NCBI GenBank assembly: GCA_900771325.1
Contig: CAAGNN010000052.1
Coordinates: 14,803 to 78,802 of the forward strand
DNA: 64,000 bases
Source of the DNA: Kiritimatiellia bacterium
Lineage (GTDB): Bacteria; Verrucomicrobiota; Kiritimatiellia; RFP12; DVOR01
Reading direction: 5' to 3'
Shown here: positions 40,965 to 49,869 of the stretch, in pieces
Layout of the letters: the number at the start of each line of letters is the position of its first letter
How positions within the stretch are numbered: position 1 is the stretch's first letter
Notes under the pieces: model-generated
What the model saw: the letters and a program-made list of their open reading frames with translations, nothing else
Told to the model about the DNA's origin: nothing
Databases searched by the model: none
Position numbers and translations under genes: made by a program

Positions 40965-42590
40965 ATGAGAACGCTGGATTGCGATTACTTAGTGGTGGGC
41001 TCGGGGATTGCGGGCGCGATGGCGGCGATGGGGTTGGCCGGCCACGGGCGCGTGTTGCTGGTGACCAAGCGGACGTTGGACGAGGCGAACACCAATTACG
41101 CGCAGGGGGGCATCTCCTGCGTGATGGGCAGCGATGACTCCTTCGACCTGCACGTGGCCGACACCCTCGACGCCGGCGCGGGGCTCTGCGACGAGGCGGT
41201 GGTGCGGCAGATTGTCGAGGCCGGGCCGCGCTGCCTGCGCAAGCTCATCGAGATGGGCGTGCCCTTCACCAAGTCCGCCGAGACCGCTTGCCCCGAGGGC
41301 TTTGATTTGACGCGCGAGGGCGGCCACACCCGCCGCCGCATTCTCCACGCCGGCGACATCACCGGCCGCGAGGTGGAGCGCACCCTCTGCGCCCGGTTGC
41401 GCGCCACGCGCAAGCTCCACGTCTGCGAAAACACCCTTTTGATTGACCTGGTGACCACGCGCTTCCTGCACGAGCCCGGGGAGAACCGCGTGGTGGGCGC
41501 CTACCTGCTGAGCACCGAGACCGGGGAGATCTGGGCCGTGCGCACCGGGGCGGTCATCCTGGCCACCGGCGGCTGCGGCAAGGTCTACCAATACACCTGC
41601 AACCCGGATATTGCCACGGGCGATGGCGTGGCGGCCGCTTGGCGCGCCGGGGCCGAAGTGCGCAATATGGAGATGGTGCAGTTCCACCCCACCTGCCTCT
41701 ATCACCCCAAGGCCAAACGCTTCCTCATTAGCGAGGCGGTGCGCGGCGAGGGCGCCATCCTCGTCACGCGCGATGGCAAGCCCTTTATGGAGCAGTACGA
41801 TCGCCGCGGCTCGCTCGCCCCGCGCGATATCGTCGCCCGCGCCATCGACTCGGAGATGAAGAAGCGCGGCGACGCTTACTGCTGCCTGGACATCCGCGCC
41901 AAGGGTGCCGACTACCTCAAGCAGCGCTTCCCGGGCATCTACGCCAAGTGCCTCGAGTTCGGCATCGATATGGCCAAGGACCTCATCCCCATCGTCCCGG
42001 CCGCGCACTACTGCTGCGGGGGCATCGCCGCCGACGTGGCCGGGCGCACCACCTTGCCCGGGCTCTACGCCATTGGCGAGTGCGCCTGCACCGGGCTGCA
42101 CGGGGCCAATCGCCTGGCCAGCAACTCGCTCCTGGAGGCCTTGGTCTGCGGCTGCAGCTGCGCCGAGGGGCTCTGCGCCGAGCCGGTCCCCTCGGTCGCC
42201 CACGTCACGATCCCCGACTGGGTCTACGGCCACGCCGTGCCGACCGACGAAGCGGTCCTGGTGGCCCACAACTGGCAGGAGCTGCGCACCTGTATGTGGG
42301 ACTACGTGGGCATCGTCCGCACCAACAAACGCCTGCAACGCGCCCTGCGCCGCGTGCGGAACTTGCGCGACGAGATTAACGAATACTACTTCGATTACCT
42401 GGTGACGGCCGACATCCTGGAGTTGCGCAATATCGCCGACGTGGCCGAACTCATCATTGCCTCGGCGATGGCCCGCCACGAGAGCCGCGGCCTGCACTAC
42501 ACTCTCGATTGGCCCGAGCGCCAGCGCATTGCGCGCGACACCCATTGCGTGCGCTCCTGCACCCCCGCCCCCATCGCCACCCTGGCCTAA
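40965..42590 (+). CDS. nadB: L-aspartate oxidase
   Basis: 541 residues, FAD-dependent; oxidises aspartate to iminoaspartate for NAD synthesis, with O2 or fumarate as electron acceptor. Seen: FAD motif VVGSGIAGAMAAM, substrate loop REGGHTRRRILHAGDITGRE, the capping-domain stretch FHPTCLYHP, and GLHGANRLASNSLLEALVCG. Succinate dehydrogenase A proteins share the fold, but the spacing and length fit NadB. A fumarase alpha gene lies directly upstream, which fits fumarate use under anaerobic conditions. GGGAGG lies before the ATG. Confidence 0.93.
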   Translation: MRTLDCDYLVVGSGIAGAMAAMGLAGHGRVLLVTKRTLDEANTNYAQGGISCVMGSDDSFDLHVADTLDAGAGLCDEAVVRQIVEAGPRCLRKLIEMGVPFTKSAETACPEGFDLTREGGHTRRRILHAGDITGREVERTLCARLRATRKLHVCENTLLIDLVTTRFLHEPGENRVVGAYLLSTETGEIWAVRTGAVILATGGCGKVYQYTCNPDIATGDGVAAAWRAGAEVRNMEMVQFHPTCLYHPKAKRFLISEAVRGEGAILVTRDGKPFMEQYDRRGSLAPRDIVARAIDSEMKKRGDAYCCLDIRAKGADYLKQRFPGIYAKCLEFGIDMAKDLIPIVPAAHYCCGGIAADVAGRTTLPGLYAIGECACTGLHGANRLASNSLLEALVCGCSCAEGLCAEPVPSVAHVTIPDWVYGHAVPTDEAVLVAHNWQELRTCMWDYVGIVRTNKRLQRALRRVRNLRDEINEYYFDYLVTADILELRNIADVAELIIASAMARHESRGLHYTLDWPERQRIARDTHCVRSCTPAPIATLA

Positions 42591-42610
42591 GCGGCCCCGG
42601 AAGCACCCCG

Positions 42611-43837
42611 ATGAACGTCTGGATCAACAACCCCTTCGACAACCTCCCCGAGGAGGGCCGCCGCGCCCAGCGCTACACCCTCCTCTGCCGCGCGCTCACC
42701 AAGGCCGGCCACCGGGTCGTCTTCTGGAGCAGCGATTTCTCCCACGCCCTCAAGCGCCCGCGCCAGCTCCCGCCGGTCTATACCGCCCCCGAGGGCTTCG
42801 AGGTGCGCCTCATCCCCACGGTGCCCTATTCCGACAATGTGGGTCTGCGCCGGGCGTGGAGCCACCGCCGCTACGCCGCCACCTGGAAGCGCCTGGCCGA
42901 GAGTCTCGTCGCGGCCGGCACCCTGCCTAAGCCCGACCTCGTCCTCACCTCCTGGCCGCCGATCGAGACCGCGGCCGTGGCGCGCGCTTTCCGCAAGCGT
43001 TGGGGCTGCCGCACGGTGGTGGATATTATGGACGCCTGGCCGGAGAACTTCTACCGGCTGCTTCCGGGCCCGGCGTGGGTCAAGGAGCTCCTCGGGCCGC
43101 TCGTCTTCCGCCGGGCCCACCGGGCGGCGCGCGCGGCCTACCGCCTGGCCGACGCGGTCAGCGGGGTGGGGCTCACCTATCTGGACCTCGCTTCCAGTTA
43201 CGGCTGCAAGGCCCCCCGCCACCTCTGCTACCACGGCATTATGCGGATGAACAATGGGGCCTCGCGCTACAGCCTGGACGAGTCCGAGCCGCTGCGGCTG
43301 ATCTACGTGGGCAATATGGGCCGGAGCTACGATCTCTTTACGGTGGTGCGCGGGGTGCGCGAGCTCATCGAGGCGGGTGAACACATCCGCCTTGACCTCG
43401 CCGGTACCGGCCCGCGCGAGGAGGCCTTGCGCGAACTGGCCAAGGGGTGCGAGGCCATCCGCTTCTATGGCTACCTCAGCAACGAGGATATGCAGCAGCT
43501 GCTGGCCGATTCGGACGTGGCGGTGGTGCCGATGTTCCCGGATAGCTGGGTGGCCGTGCCCTACAAGCTGGCCGACTACACCGCCGCCGGGCTCCCGATG
43601 ATCTGCTGCCTCACGGGCGAAACCGAGCACCTCATCACCCGCTACCGCGCCGGCACGATGTACACCGCCGGCAACGTCGAGGACTTCAAGCGCGTCCTCT
43701 TGGGCTACCTCCACCGCCGCAGCCGCCTCACCCGCGAGGCCAACGCCAGCGCCCGCATCGCCCGCGAAAACTTTATGATGGATGACATTTACCCCGAGTT
43801 CGTCCGCTTCCTCGCCGAGCTCGTCCCCGCCCCCTAG
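42611..43837 (+). CDS. Glycosyltransferase, GT4-like
   Basis: 408 residues with a GT-B fold. The N-terminal domain starts MNVWINNPFDNLPEEG and has HRVVFWSSDF; the C-terminal domain has RLIYVGNMGRSYDL, LAGTGPREEALREL and the EX7E-like region MFPDSWVAVPYKLADYTAAGLP. It should transfer a sugar from a nucleotide donor to a cell-surface glycan; donor and acceptor unknown. ATG 42611 is used since the upstream extension overlaps nadB. Confidence 0.87.
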   Translation: MNVWINNPFDNLPEEGRRAQRYTLLCRALTKAGHRVVFWSSDFSHALKRPRQLPPVYTAPEGFEVRLIPTVPYSDNVGLRRAWSHRRYAATWKRLAESLVAAGTLPKPDLVLTSWPPIETAAVARAFRKRWGCRTVVDIMDAWPENFYRLLPGPAWVKELLGPLVFRRAHRAARAAYRLADAVSGVGLTYLDLASSYGCKAPRHLCYHGIMRMNNGASRYSLDESEPLRLIYVGNMGRSYDLFTVVRGVRELIEAGEHIRLDLAGTGPREEALRELAKGCEAIRFYGYLSNEDMQQLLADSDVAVVPMFPDSWVAVPYKLADYTAAGLPMICCLTGETEHLITRYRAGTMYTAGNVEDFKRVLLGYLHRRSRLTREANASARIARENFMMDDIYPEFVRFLAELVPAP

Positions 43838-43855
43838 TCCCCCCGGAGCCTCCCT

Positions 43856-45544
43856 ATGACCGCGCAACAGGCCTTCCTCGCCAACCTCCTCCGCAAAACC
43901 GGCCTCTTCTCCGAGACCCAACTCGAACACCTCCTCGCGGCGGACCTCTCCGATGGCCGCGGCCTCCCCGGCGCCGTCGCCCGCTTGGAGCTGGCCAAAG
44001 AGGCCGAGTTCCTCGAAAAGTTCGCCGAGGTCCTGGGGATGCCCTACGTGGACCTCTCGAAGGTCCGCCCGAGCGACGAGGCCATCCGCGCCCTGCCCGT
44101 CCGCGCTGTCACCCAATACAACGCCCTGCCCCTCTCCCTCGACCACGGCACCCTCTCGGTGGTCCTCTCCGACCCGCTCGACACCCTGGCCGCCGACGGC
44201 CTGCGCCTGGCCTGCGGCCTGCCCATCCGCGTCTGCCTCGCGCCGGCCGATGAGCTCGACAAAGCCGTCAAGAAGTTCTACGGCGTGGGCGCGGACGTCA
44301 TCGACCAGGCCGTCAAGGACAACCGCTACGACGTCTCCGACGAGGCGAACATCTCCAAGATCGATGTGAATGCCGACGGCCAGGAGGCCGCCATCGTCAA
44401 GTTCGTCAACCAGATCATTGCCGAGGCCGACCGCCAGGGCGCCACCGATATCCACGTCGAGCCCATGGAAGACGAGCTGCGTATCCGCTACCGCATCGAC
44501 GGGATGCTCCACAAGGTCGACGTGCCCCCCCAGCTCAACCGCCTCAAAGCGGCCATCATCTCCCGCTTGAAGGTGATGGCCAACCTCGACATCGCCGAGA
44601 AGCGCCTCCCGATGGACGGGCGCATCGGCATCCGCCTCAACGGCGAGGATATCGACATCCGCGTCTCCACCTGCCCCACCGCCTACGGCGAGAGCGTCTC
44701 CCTGCGCTTGCTGCAGAAGTCCGGCAACTTCGTCCAGCTCAAGGACCTGGGGATGAGCGAGCGCGACTTCGCCCTCACCCAGAAGCTCATCACCCGCCCC
44801 AACGGCATCATCCTCGTCACCGGCCCCACCGGCTCGGGCAAGTCCACCTCCCTCTACGCCTTCCTCCACGAAATCAACAAGGTCAACGTCCGCATTATGA
44901 CCGCCGAGGACCCCATCGAATACGAGATGAAGGGCATCAACCAAGTCCTCGTGCGCTCGGATATCGGCCTCACCTTCGCCCGCGCCCTGCGTGCCTTCCT
45001 CCGTCAAGATCCCGACATCATTATGGTCGGCGAAATCCGCGACGGCGAGACCGCCGAGATTGCCATCAACGCCTCCCTCACCGGTCACCTCGTCTTCTCC
45101 ACCCTCCACACCAACGATGCCGCCGGTGCCTTCGCCCGCCTGGTGGATATGGGCGCTGAGCCCTTCCTCGTGGCCTCCGCCGTCGCCGGCGTGCTCGCCC
45201 AGCGCCTCGCCCGCCGCCTCTGCCCCAAGTGCCGCCAGCAAATCCCCCTCAAGCCCTCGTGGTGGGATCAGCCCGAACCCCCGCCGCAGGACTTCGTCTA
45301 CGCCCCCGGCGGCTGCGACGCCTGCTCCCACACCGGCTACAAGGGCCGCGGTGCCATCTTCGAGCTCCTCAACGTCTCCGAGACCATCGGCTCGCACATC
45401 ATCGCCCGCCACTCCTCGGCCGACATCCGCAAGGCCGCAATGGCCGAAGGGATGGCCACCCTCCGCCAAGACGGCTGGCGCAAGGTCTTCAACGGCTTCA
45501 CCTCCGTTGAAGAGCTCGTCCGCGTCACCGAAGACGCCAAGTGA
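43856..45544 (+). CDS. Type II secretion/type IV pilus assembly ATPase (GspE/PilB family)
   Basis: 562 residues: N-terminal GspE domain (about 1-150), a second N2 domain with FVNQIIAEADRQGATDIHVEP, Walker A GPTGSGKST (323-331), Asp box TAEDPIEY, Walker B DIIMVGEIRD, His box TLHTND, and a zinc site from CPKC (456, 459) and CDAC (487, 490). It powers pseudopilus or pilus assembly. No other T2SS or T4P gene is adjacent, so the system served is unclear. It is distinct from CpaF at 17389. It starts 18 nt after the glycosyltransferase stop. Confidence 0.92.
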   Translation: MTAQQAFLANLLRKTGLFSETQLEHLLAADLSDGRGLPGAVARLELAKEAEFLEKFAEVLGMPYVDLSKVRPSDEAIRALPVRAVTQYNALPLSLDHGTLSVVLSDPLDTLAADGLRLACGLPIRVCLAPADELDKAVKKFYGVGADVIDQAVKDNRYDVSDEANISKIDVNADGQEAAIVKFVNQIIAEADRQGATDIHVEPMEDELRIRYRIDGMLHKVDVPPQLNRLKAAIISRLKVMANLDIAEKRLPMDGRIGIRLNGEDIDIRVSTCPTAYGESVSLRLLQKSGNFVQLKDLGMSERDFALTQKLITRPNGIILVTGPTGSGKSTSLYAFLHEINKVNVRIMTAEDPIEYEMKGINQVLVRSDIGLTFARALRAFLRQDPDIIMVGEIRDGETAEIAINASLTGHLVFSTLHTNDAAGAFARLVDMGAEPFLVASAVAGVLAQRLARRLCPKCRQQIPLKPSWWDQPEPPPQDFVYAPGGCDACSHTGYKGRGAIFELLNVSETIGSHIIARHSSADIRKAAMAEGMATLRQDGWRKVFNGFTSVEELVRVTEDAK

Positions 45545-45545
45545 G

Positions 45546-45600
45546 AGCCGTTAGCTGTTAGCCGCTAGCGGATAGCGGTTAGCGGCTAGCCGCTAGCCCC
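45546..45600 (+). repeat. Type D-like heptamer run
   Basis: GTTAGCT/GCTAGCG/GTTAGCG heptamers arranged as an inverted pair (TAGCTGTTAGCCGCTAGC and GGTTAGCGGCTAGC). They begin 1 bp after the GspE-like stop codon. Confidence 0.7.
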
Positions 45601-45612
45601 ACGCCTGGGGGT

Positions 45613-45645
45613 GGCCTGGCGGAGCAGGCCACTGCACCACGCTTA
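45613..45645 (+). repeat. Type E module
   Basis: GGCCTGGCGGAGCAGGCC followed by ACTGCACCACGCTTA, the closest match to the copy at 495-527. Confidence 0.8.
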
Positions 45646-45739
45646 CACGCCCACCTCAGCCACCCCGGCCGCTGCGCCTTCCAGGCACGGCGGCTTTCTG
45701 TCATCTGTCATCCGTCATCTGTCATCTCCCATCCGCCCC

Positions 45740-45808
45740 GTTTTACATTTTTGTCCGCCCCGGGTTCGGGGTCGATCCGCCCCGGGTTCGAGGTCAACCC
45801 GGGGCGGA
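45740..45808 (-). repeat. GTTTTACATTTTTGTC word and type A cores
   Basis: The 16-bp word at 45740-45755 leads into CCGCCCCGGGT at 45755 and 45777, then an inverted ACCCGGGGCGG at 45798. TGTCATC heptamers occupy about 45697-45730 just before. Confidence 0.75.
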
Positions 45809-45836
45809 TGCGTTTAGAACCCGGTCCAAGGGGGAG

Positions 45837-45872
45837 TTATCGACAGGGTTATCGACAGCCCCTGTCGATAAC
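45837..45872. repeat. TTATCGACA repeats forming a perfect 11-bp hairpin
   Basis: TTATCGACA occurs at 45837 and 45849 (12-bp period) and inverted at 45863. GTTATCGACAG and CTGTCGATAAC pair perfectly around CCC. Each word differs from a DnaA box (TTATCCACA) at one base. No dnaA or dnaN is nearby, so an origin is not claimed. Confidence 0.6.
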
Positions 45873-45902
45873 TTGGAGCGGGAGAGGGGGCTCGCTACGC
45901 TC

Positions 45903-46180
45903 GCGATGACGGATGACAGATGACGGATGACAGATGGCAGCACCCCTGCGCCTGGCGCCGCGTGAAGTGGGCCGCGGGGACGCGGCCCGTCAGAACGGGC
46001 ACTGCAAAACGCTTAGTCCGGCCCGCAGGGCCTTCACGCGGGCCCCAGGCCCGCCCCTCGCGCGCCGTAGGCGCCCCTCTCGGCGGCTCCGCCGCCTCCG
46101 CTCACCGCTCACCGTTCACCGTTCACGCGGGCCGGCAGGCCCGCTTCCGTCATCCGTCCTCTGTCATCTGTCATCGCGAC
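45903..46180 (+). repeat. Repeat island before tRNA-Asp (heptamers, 33-bp repeat, type C array)
   Basis: GATGACA/GATGACG heptamers at about 45905-45937; an exact reverse copy of 39367-39399 at 45969-46001; a partial E end (ACTGCAAAACGCTTA) at 46001; type C hairpin words GGCCCGCAGGGCC (46020), GCGGGCCCCAGGCCCGC, GCGCCGTAGGCGC and GGCGGCTCCGCCGCC up to about 46144, with CGCTCAC/CGTTCAC heptamers inside; then TGTCATC heptamers up to 46175. No gene supported. Confidence 0.75.
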
Positions 46181-46192
46181 CGAAAAAAGTGC

Positions 46193-46221
46193 TTGCATTG
46201 GGGGCGGGTGTGTGCTACACT
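46193..46221 (+). promoter_or_regulatory. Promoter of tRNA-Asp
   Basis: TTGCAT (46193-46198), a 17-bp spacer and TACACT (46216-46221), preceded by GAAAAAAGTGC. Nearly identical to the promoter at 39882-39910. The tRNA starts 20 nt after the -10 box. Confidence 0.85.
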
Positions 46222-46240
46222 GTGCGCACTTTCTTCATCC

Positions 46241-46317
46241 GGGGAGGTAGCTCAATTGGTTAGAGCTCCGGACTGTCGATCCGGAGGTCGCGGGTTCGAG
46301 CCCCGTCCTTCCCGCCA
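46241..46317 (+). tRNA. tRNA-Asp (anticodon GUC)
   Basis: 77 nt with encoded CCA (46315-46317). Acceptor GGGGAGG pairs with CCTTCCC (one G-U), discriminator G46314. The anticodon stem CCGGA/TCCGG encloses loop CTGTCGA, giving GUC. D stem GCTC/GAGC and T loop GTTCGAG are present. Confidence 0.97.
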
Positions 46318-46351
46318 TTTTTTGTGTGCATTCACACTCCTTTCGTGTTGA

Positions 46352-46389
46352 AACCGCGTGCCAAAGTCTCCGGCACGCGGTTTTTTTTT
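46352..46389 (+). terminator. Rho-independent terminator after tRNA-Asp
   Basis: AACCGCGTGCC pairs perfectly with GGCACGCGGTT (11 bp) and is followed by seven more T residues. Confidence 0.95.
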
Positions 46390-46433
46390 GCGTTGGGCGC
46401 AGAAAGTTCTTCTCCCTGGGCGGTAGACTTTGC

Positions 46434-46439
46434 TATACT
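46434..46439 (+). promoter_or_regulatory. -10 box of metE
   Basis: TATACT preceded by TTTGC. The leader of about 55 nt to the ATG at 46502 is too short for a SAM or B12 riboswitch and shows no such motif. No clear -35. Confidence 0.5.
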
Positions 46440-46501
46440 GCGCGCACACTGTCAGGCCAGGGCCGGATTGTCCGGCAGCGCTTGAAGGAGGTAAAGCAAG
46501 T

Positions 46502-48775
46502 ATGAAGACATCGATTATTGGCTATCCGCGCATTGGCGCGAAGCGTGAGCTCAAGTTTGCAATTGAAAAGACCTTCAAGGGTGAGATGTCCGGCGAGATG
46601 TTGGAGCAGACGGCGCAAGCGTTGCGGGCGCGTCACTGGCAGCAGGTGGCCGCTGCGGGCATCGATTGCATTCCTTCAGGCGACTTCTCTTTCTATGACA
46701 CCTTCCTGGACGCGGCCGCGCTCTTCAACTGCGTGCCCGCGCGCTACCGGGCCTTGGGGCTGGGCGAGCAGGAGACCTACTTTGCGATGGCCCGCGGTTA
46801 TCAGGGTCCGGCCGGCGATGTGCACGCCCTGGCGATGAAGAAGTGGTTCAACACCAACTATCACTACCTGGTGCCGGAGATTGAGGATGGCACGGAGATC
46901 CGCCTGGCCGGCGAGAAGCCCTTTGCGCACTATGCCGAGGCTAAGGCCCTGGGGATTGAGACCCGCCCCGTGCTCCCCGGCCCCTACACCTTCCTCAAGC
47001 TCGCGCGCTTCACCGGGAAGAAGACCGCCACCGACTTCGCCGAGCCGCTGCTCGCGGCCTACGGTGCGCTGCTCGCGCGCCTCAATGAGCTCGGCGTGCA
47101 GTGGTTGCAGCTCGATGAGCCGTGCTTGGTGCAGGACACCTCGACCGAGGACCTGGCTTGCTTCCGCGCGCTCTACACCCAGCTGCTGGCCCAGAAGGGC
47201 TCGGTGAAGGTGCTCGTGCAGACCTACTTTGGCGATGTGCGCGATGCGTACGCCGACCTCTGCGCGCTGCCCTTCGACGCCATTGGCCTGGACTTCGTGG
47301 AGGGCCGCAAGACCCTCGAGCTCGTCACCACCCAGGGCTTCCCGAAGGAGAAGCTCCTCGTGGCCGGCTTGGTCAACGGCAAGAACATCTGGCGCGCGAA
47401 CTACGCCAAGGTGCTCGATGCCCTCGAGGCCATCGCCCCGCACGCCGGGGAGGTCGTCCTGGGCACCTCCTGCTCGCTGCTGCACGTGCCCTACACCCTG
47501 GCCAACGAGCCGAAGCTCGACCCGGCCGAGAAGGCCTACCTCGCCTTTGCCGAGGAGAAGTTGGGCGAGTTGGCCGAGCTCAAGGCCATTCTCGAAGCGC
47601 CCGCGCCGCGCGAGGCCCCGGCCTACCGCGCCAATCAGGCCCTCTGGGGGGACCTCCGCCCGAACAGCGCAGACCCGGCCGTCGGCGCGCGCTTGGCCAA
47701 GTTGACCGAGGCCGACTTCACCCGCCTGCCGGCCTTCGCCGAGCGCGCCGCGGTGCAGGCCAAGGCCCTCGCGCTGCCGAAGTTCCCCACCACCACCATC
47801 GGCTCCTTCCCGCAGACCGCCGAGGTGCGCGCCAACCGCGCCGCCTTCCGCAAGGGCGCCAAGTCTGCCGCCGATTACGATGCCTTCAACAAGGCCGAGA
47901 CCAAGCGCTGCATTGAGCTGCAGGAGCAGATCGGGCTGGACGTGCTGGTGCACGGCGAGTTCGAGCGCAACGACATGGTCGAGTTCTTCGGCGAGCACCT
48001 CTCGGGCTTCCGCTTCACCAGCAACGGCTGGGTGCAGAGCTACGGCACGCGCTGCGTCAAGCCGCCGGTCATCTGGGGTGACGTCTCGCGCCAGGAGCCG
48101 ATGACCGTTGCAATGGCCGTCTACGCCCAAAGCCTCTCCACCAAGCCGGTCAAGGGAATGCTCACGGGCCCTGTCACCATCCTCAACTGGAGCTTCCCGC
48201 GCGAAGACATCACCATCCGCCAGAGCACCGAGCAGATTGCCCTGGCCATCCGCGACGAGGTGCTCGACCTCGAGGCGCACGGCATCGCCATCATTCAGAT
48301 TGACGAGGCGGCCCTGCGCGAGAAGCTGCCCCTGCGCAAGAGCGATTGGCACAGCGCCTACCTCGATTGGGCCATCCCCGCCTTCCGCCTCGTGCACAGC
48401 GGCGTCAAGCCCGAAACGCAGATCCACACCCACATGTGCTACTCGGAGTTCAACGACATCATCGCCGACATCGACGCGATGGATGCCGACGTCATCTCCT
48501 TCGAGGCCTCGCGCGCTGACCTGACCATCCTCGATGCCCTCGCCGCCGCGAACTTCCGCACCGCCGTCGGCCCGGGTGTCTACGACATCCACTCCCCGCG
48601 CGTCCCCTCCGAAGCCGAGATCCTCGGCCAGCTGCGCAAGATCCTCCAGAAGGTCGAGCCCGCCAAGCTCTGGGTCAACCCCGACTGCGGTCTGAAGACC
48701 CGCGGCTGGGCCGAGACCCTCCCCGCCCTCGAGAATATGGTGAAGGCCGCTCTTGCCCTGCGCACTGAGGCCTAA
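46502..48775 (+). CDS. metE: Cobalamin-independent methionine synthase
   Basis: 757 residues; transfers a methyl group from 5-methyltetrahydrofolate (polyglutamate) to homocysteine. Two similar barrels: the N-terminal one starts [20 protein letters not shown]; the C-terminal one has [13 protein letters not shown], the zinc ligands in HTHMCYSEF and the late Cys in [11 protein letters not shown]. Length is standard (about 755). AAGGAGGT (46485-46492) sits 9 nt before ATG 46502. metF follows across a terminator. Confidence 0.97.
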   Translation: MKTSIIGYPRIGAKRELKFAIEKTFKGEMSGEMLEQTAQALRARHWQQVAAAGIDCIPSGDFSFYDTFLDAAALFNCVPARYRALGLGEQETYFAMARGYQGPAGDVHALAMKKWFNTNYHYLVPEIEDGTEIRLAGEKPFAHYAEAKALGIETRPVLPGPYTFLKLARFTGKKTATDFAEPLLAAYGALLARLNELGVQWLQLDEPCLVQDTSTEDLACFRALYTQLLAQKGSVKVLVQTYFGDVRDAYADLCALPFDAIGLDFVEGRKTLELVTTQGFPKEKLLVAGLVNGKNIWRANYAKVLDALEAIAPHAGEVVLGTSCSLLHVPYTLANEPKLDPAEKAYLAFAEEKLGELAELKAILEAPAPREAPAYRANQALWGDLRPNSADPAVGARLAKLTEADFTRLPAFAERAAVQAKALALPKFPTTTIGSFPQTAEVRANRAAFRKGAKSAADYDAFNKAETKRCIELQEQIGLDVLVHGEFERNDMVEFFGEHLSGFRFTSNGWVQSYGTRCVKPPVIWGDVSRQEPMTVAMAVYAQSLSTKPVKGMLTGPVTILNWSFPREDITIRQSTEQIALAIRDEVLDLEAHGIAIIQIDEAALREKLPLRKSDWHSAYLDWAIPAFRLVHSGVKPETQIHTHMCYSEFNDIIADIDAMDADVISFEASRADLTILDALAAANFRTAVGPGVYDIHSPRVPSEAEILGQLRKILQKVEPAKLWVNPDCGLKTRGWAETLPALENMVKAALALRTEA

Positions 48776-48800
48776 GCCAACTCCCTCCAAGAGACGACAA

Positions 48801-48845
48801 GACGCTCATTGCGCACGGCCCGGCCGCGCAATGGGCGTTCTTTTT
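48801..48845 (+). terminator. Terminator or attenuator between metE and metF
   Basis: GACGCTCATTGCGC pairs with GCGCAATGGGCGTTC (14 bp with G-U), with an inner GGCCCGGCC, and is followed by TTTTT. It would stop most metE transcripts before metF, so metF is either expressed by read-through or by its own promoter, which I do not see. Confidence 0.8.
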
Positions 48846-48865
48846 CCAACAGAAAGGCTCTCCCC

Positions 48866-49705
48866 ATGGCTCGCACCTTCTCCTTCGAAATCTTCCCGCC
48901 TAAGCGCACCGCGCCCATCGAGACCATCTACCGCACCCTCGACGGCCTGCGCCTGCTCCACCCCGACTTCATCTCCGTCACCTACGGCGCCGGCGGCTCG
49001 CAGAACGCCGAGCACACCCTGGGCATCGTCCACAAGGTCCAGAACGAATACCACATCCCCGCCGTCGCCCACCTCCCCGGCCTCCACCTCACCAAGGCCG
49101 AGGTCGCCAAGATCCTCGAGGACTTCGCCAAGGCCGGCGTGCGCGACATCCTCGCCCTGCGCGGCGACCCCGTCGAAGGTGCCCCCCTCCCCGGCGACTT
49201 CCCCTACGCCAGCGACCTCATCCGCTTCATCAAGCTGATGGGCGACTTTCACGTCACCGCCGCCTGCTACCCGGAGGTCCACCCCCAGGCCACCAGCGAA
49301 GCGGCCGACCTGCGCCACCTCAAAGAGAAGGTCGACGCCGGCGCCGAGCGCCTCATCACCCAGCTCTTCTTCGACAACGAGCGTTTCTACCGCTTCCGTG
49401 ACATCACCGACGCGCTGGGCATTGAGGTCCCCATCGAGGCCGGCATTATGCCCGTCACCAACAAGAAGCAGATTGAGCGGATGGTCTCCATCTGCCACGT
49501 CCAGCTGCCCAAGAAGTTTACCCGCCTGCTGGACCGCTTCGGCGATAACCCCGTGGCGATGCGCGACGCGGGCATCGCCTACGCCGTCAACCAGATTGTC
49601 GACCTCCTCATCGCCGGCGTCTCTGGCATTCACCTCTACACGATGAACAACCCCTACGTGGCCCAAGAGATCTACAACCGTGTGGTGACCCTCATTCGGA
49701 GTTGA
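48866..49705 (+). CDS. metF: 5,10-methylenetetrahydrofolate reductase
   Basis: 279 residues, FAD-containing TIM barrel making 5-methyltetrahydrofolate, the substrate of MetE. Seen: FSFEIFPPK (Glu8), SVTYGAGGSQ, LALRGDPVEG and QLFFDNERFYRF. Length is typical. The ATG at 48866 lies just past the terminator stem, with GAAAGG upstream as a weak ribosome site. Confidence 0.95.
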   Translation: MARTFSFEIFPPKRTAPIETIYRTLDGLRLLHPDFISVTYGAGGSQNAEHTLGIVHKVQNEYHIPAVAHLPGLHLTKAEVAKILEDFAKAGVRDILALRGDPVEGAPLPGDFPYASDLIRFIKLMGDFHVTAACYPEVHPQATSEAADLRHLKEKVDAGAERLITQLFFDNERFYRFRDITDALGIEVPIEAGIMPVTNKKQIERMVSICHVQLPKKFTRLLDRFGDNPVAMRDAGIAYAVNQIVDLLIAGVSGIHLYTMNNPYVAQEIYNRVVTLIRS

Positions 49706-49730
49706 CCGCCTGCCGGCGGCCAACTCCGAA
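49695..49730 (+). terminator. Hairpin over the metF stop codon
   Basis: TTCGGAGTTG pairs perfectly with CAACTCCGAA, then an A/C mismatch and CCGCC/GGCGG around TGCC. It lacks a T-tract, so it may protect the 3' end more than terminate. It includes the stop codon (49703-49705). Confidence 0.5.
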
Positions 49731-49732
49731 TC

Positions 49733-49867
49733 GATAGGCGATAGACGATAGGCGGGAAGCGCGGCAAGCCGCGACGGGCAAGCCTGCGGCCAAACTACCG
49801 GGCTTTCCACCTCCAGCGCCAGCTTTCCCGCCTATCGCGAGCTGCGCGCAGCGCAGCGAGTTTTCCC
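49733..49867 (+). repeat. Type D element between metF and trpA
   Basis: CGATAGG heptamers on the left, core with CCGCGACGGGCAAGCC and CCGGGCTTTCCACCTCCAGC, and CGCCTATCG on the right, so the arms are inverted. It lies between convergent operons. Confidence 0.75.
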
Positions 49868-49869
49868 GA

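Noticed and set aside
40965..42590. Succinate dehydrogenase or fumarate reductase flavoprotein
   Set aside because: No Fe-S or membrane subunit genes adjacent, and spacing of the substrate loops and length fit L-aspartate oxidase better.
45837..45872. Chromosomal replication origin
   Set aside because: Only three near-matches to the DnaA box, none exact, no AT-rich unwinding region and no dnaA, dnaN, gyrB or rpmH nearby.
46440..46501. SAM, cobalamin or other riboswitch before metE
   Set aside because: The leader of about 55 nt is too short and no conserved riboswitch sequence was found.
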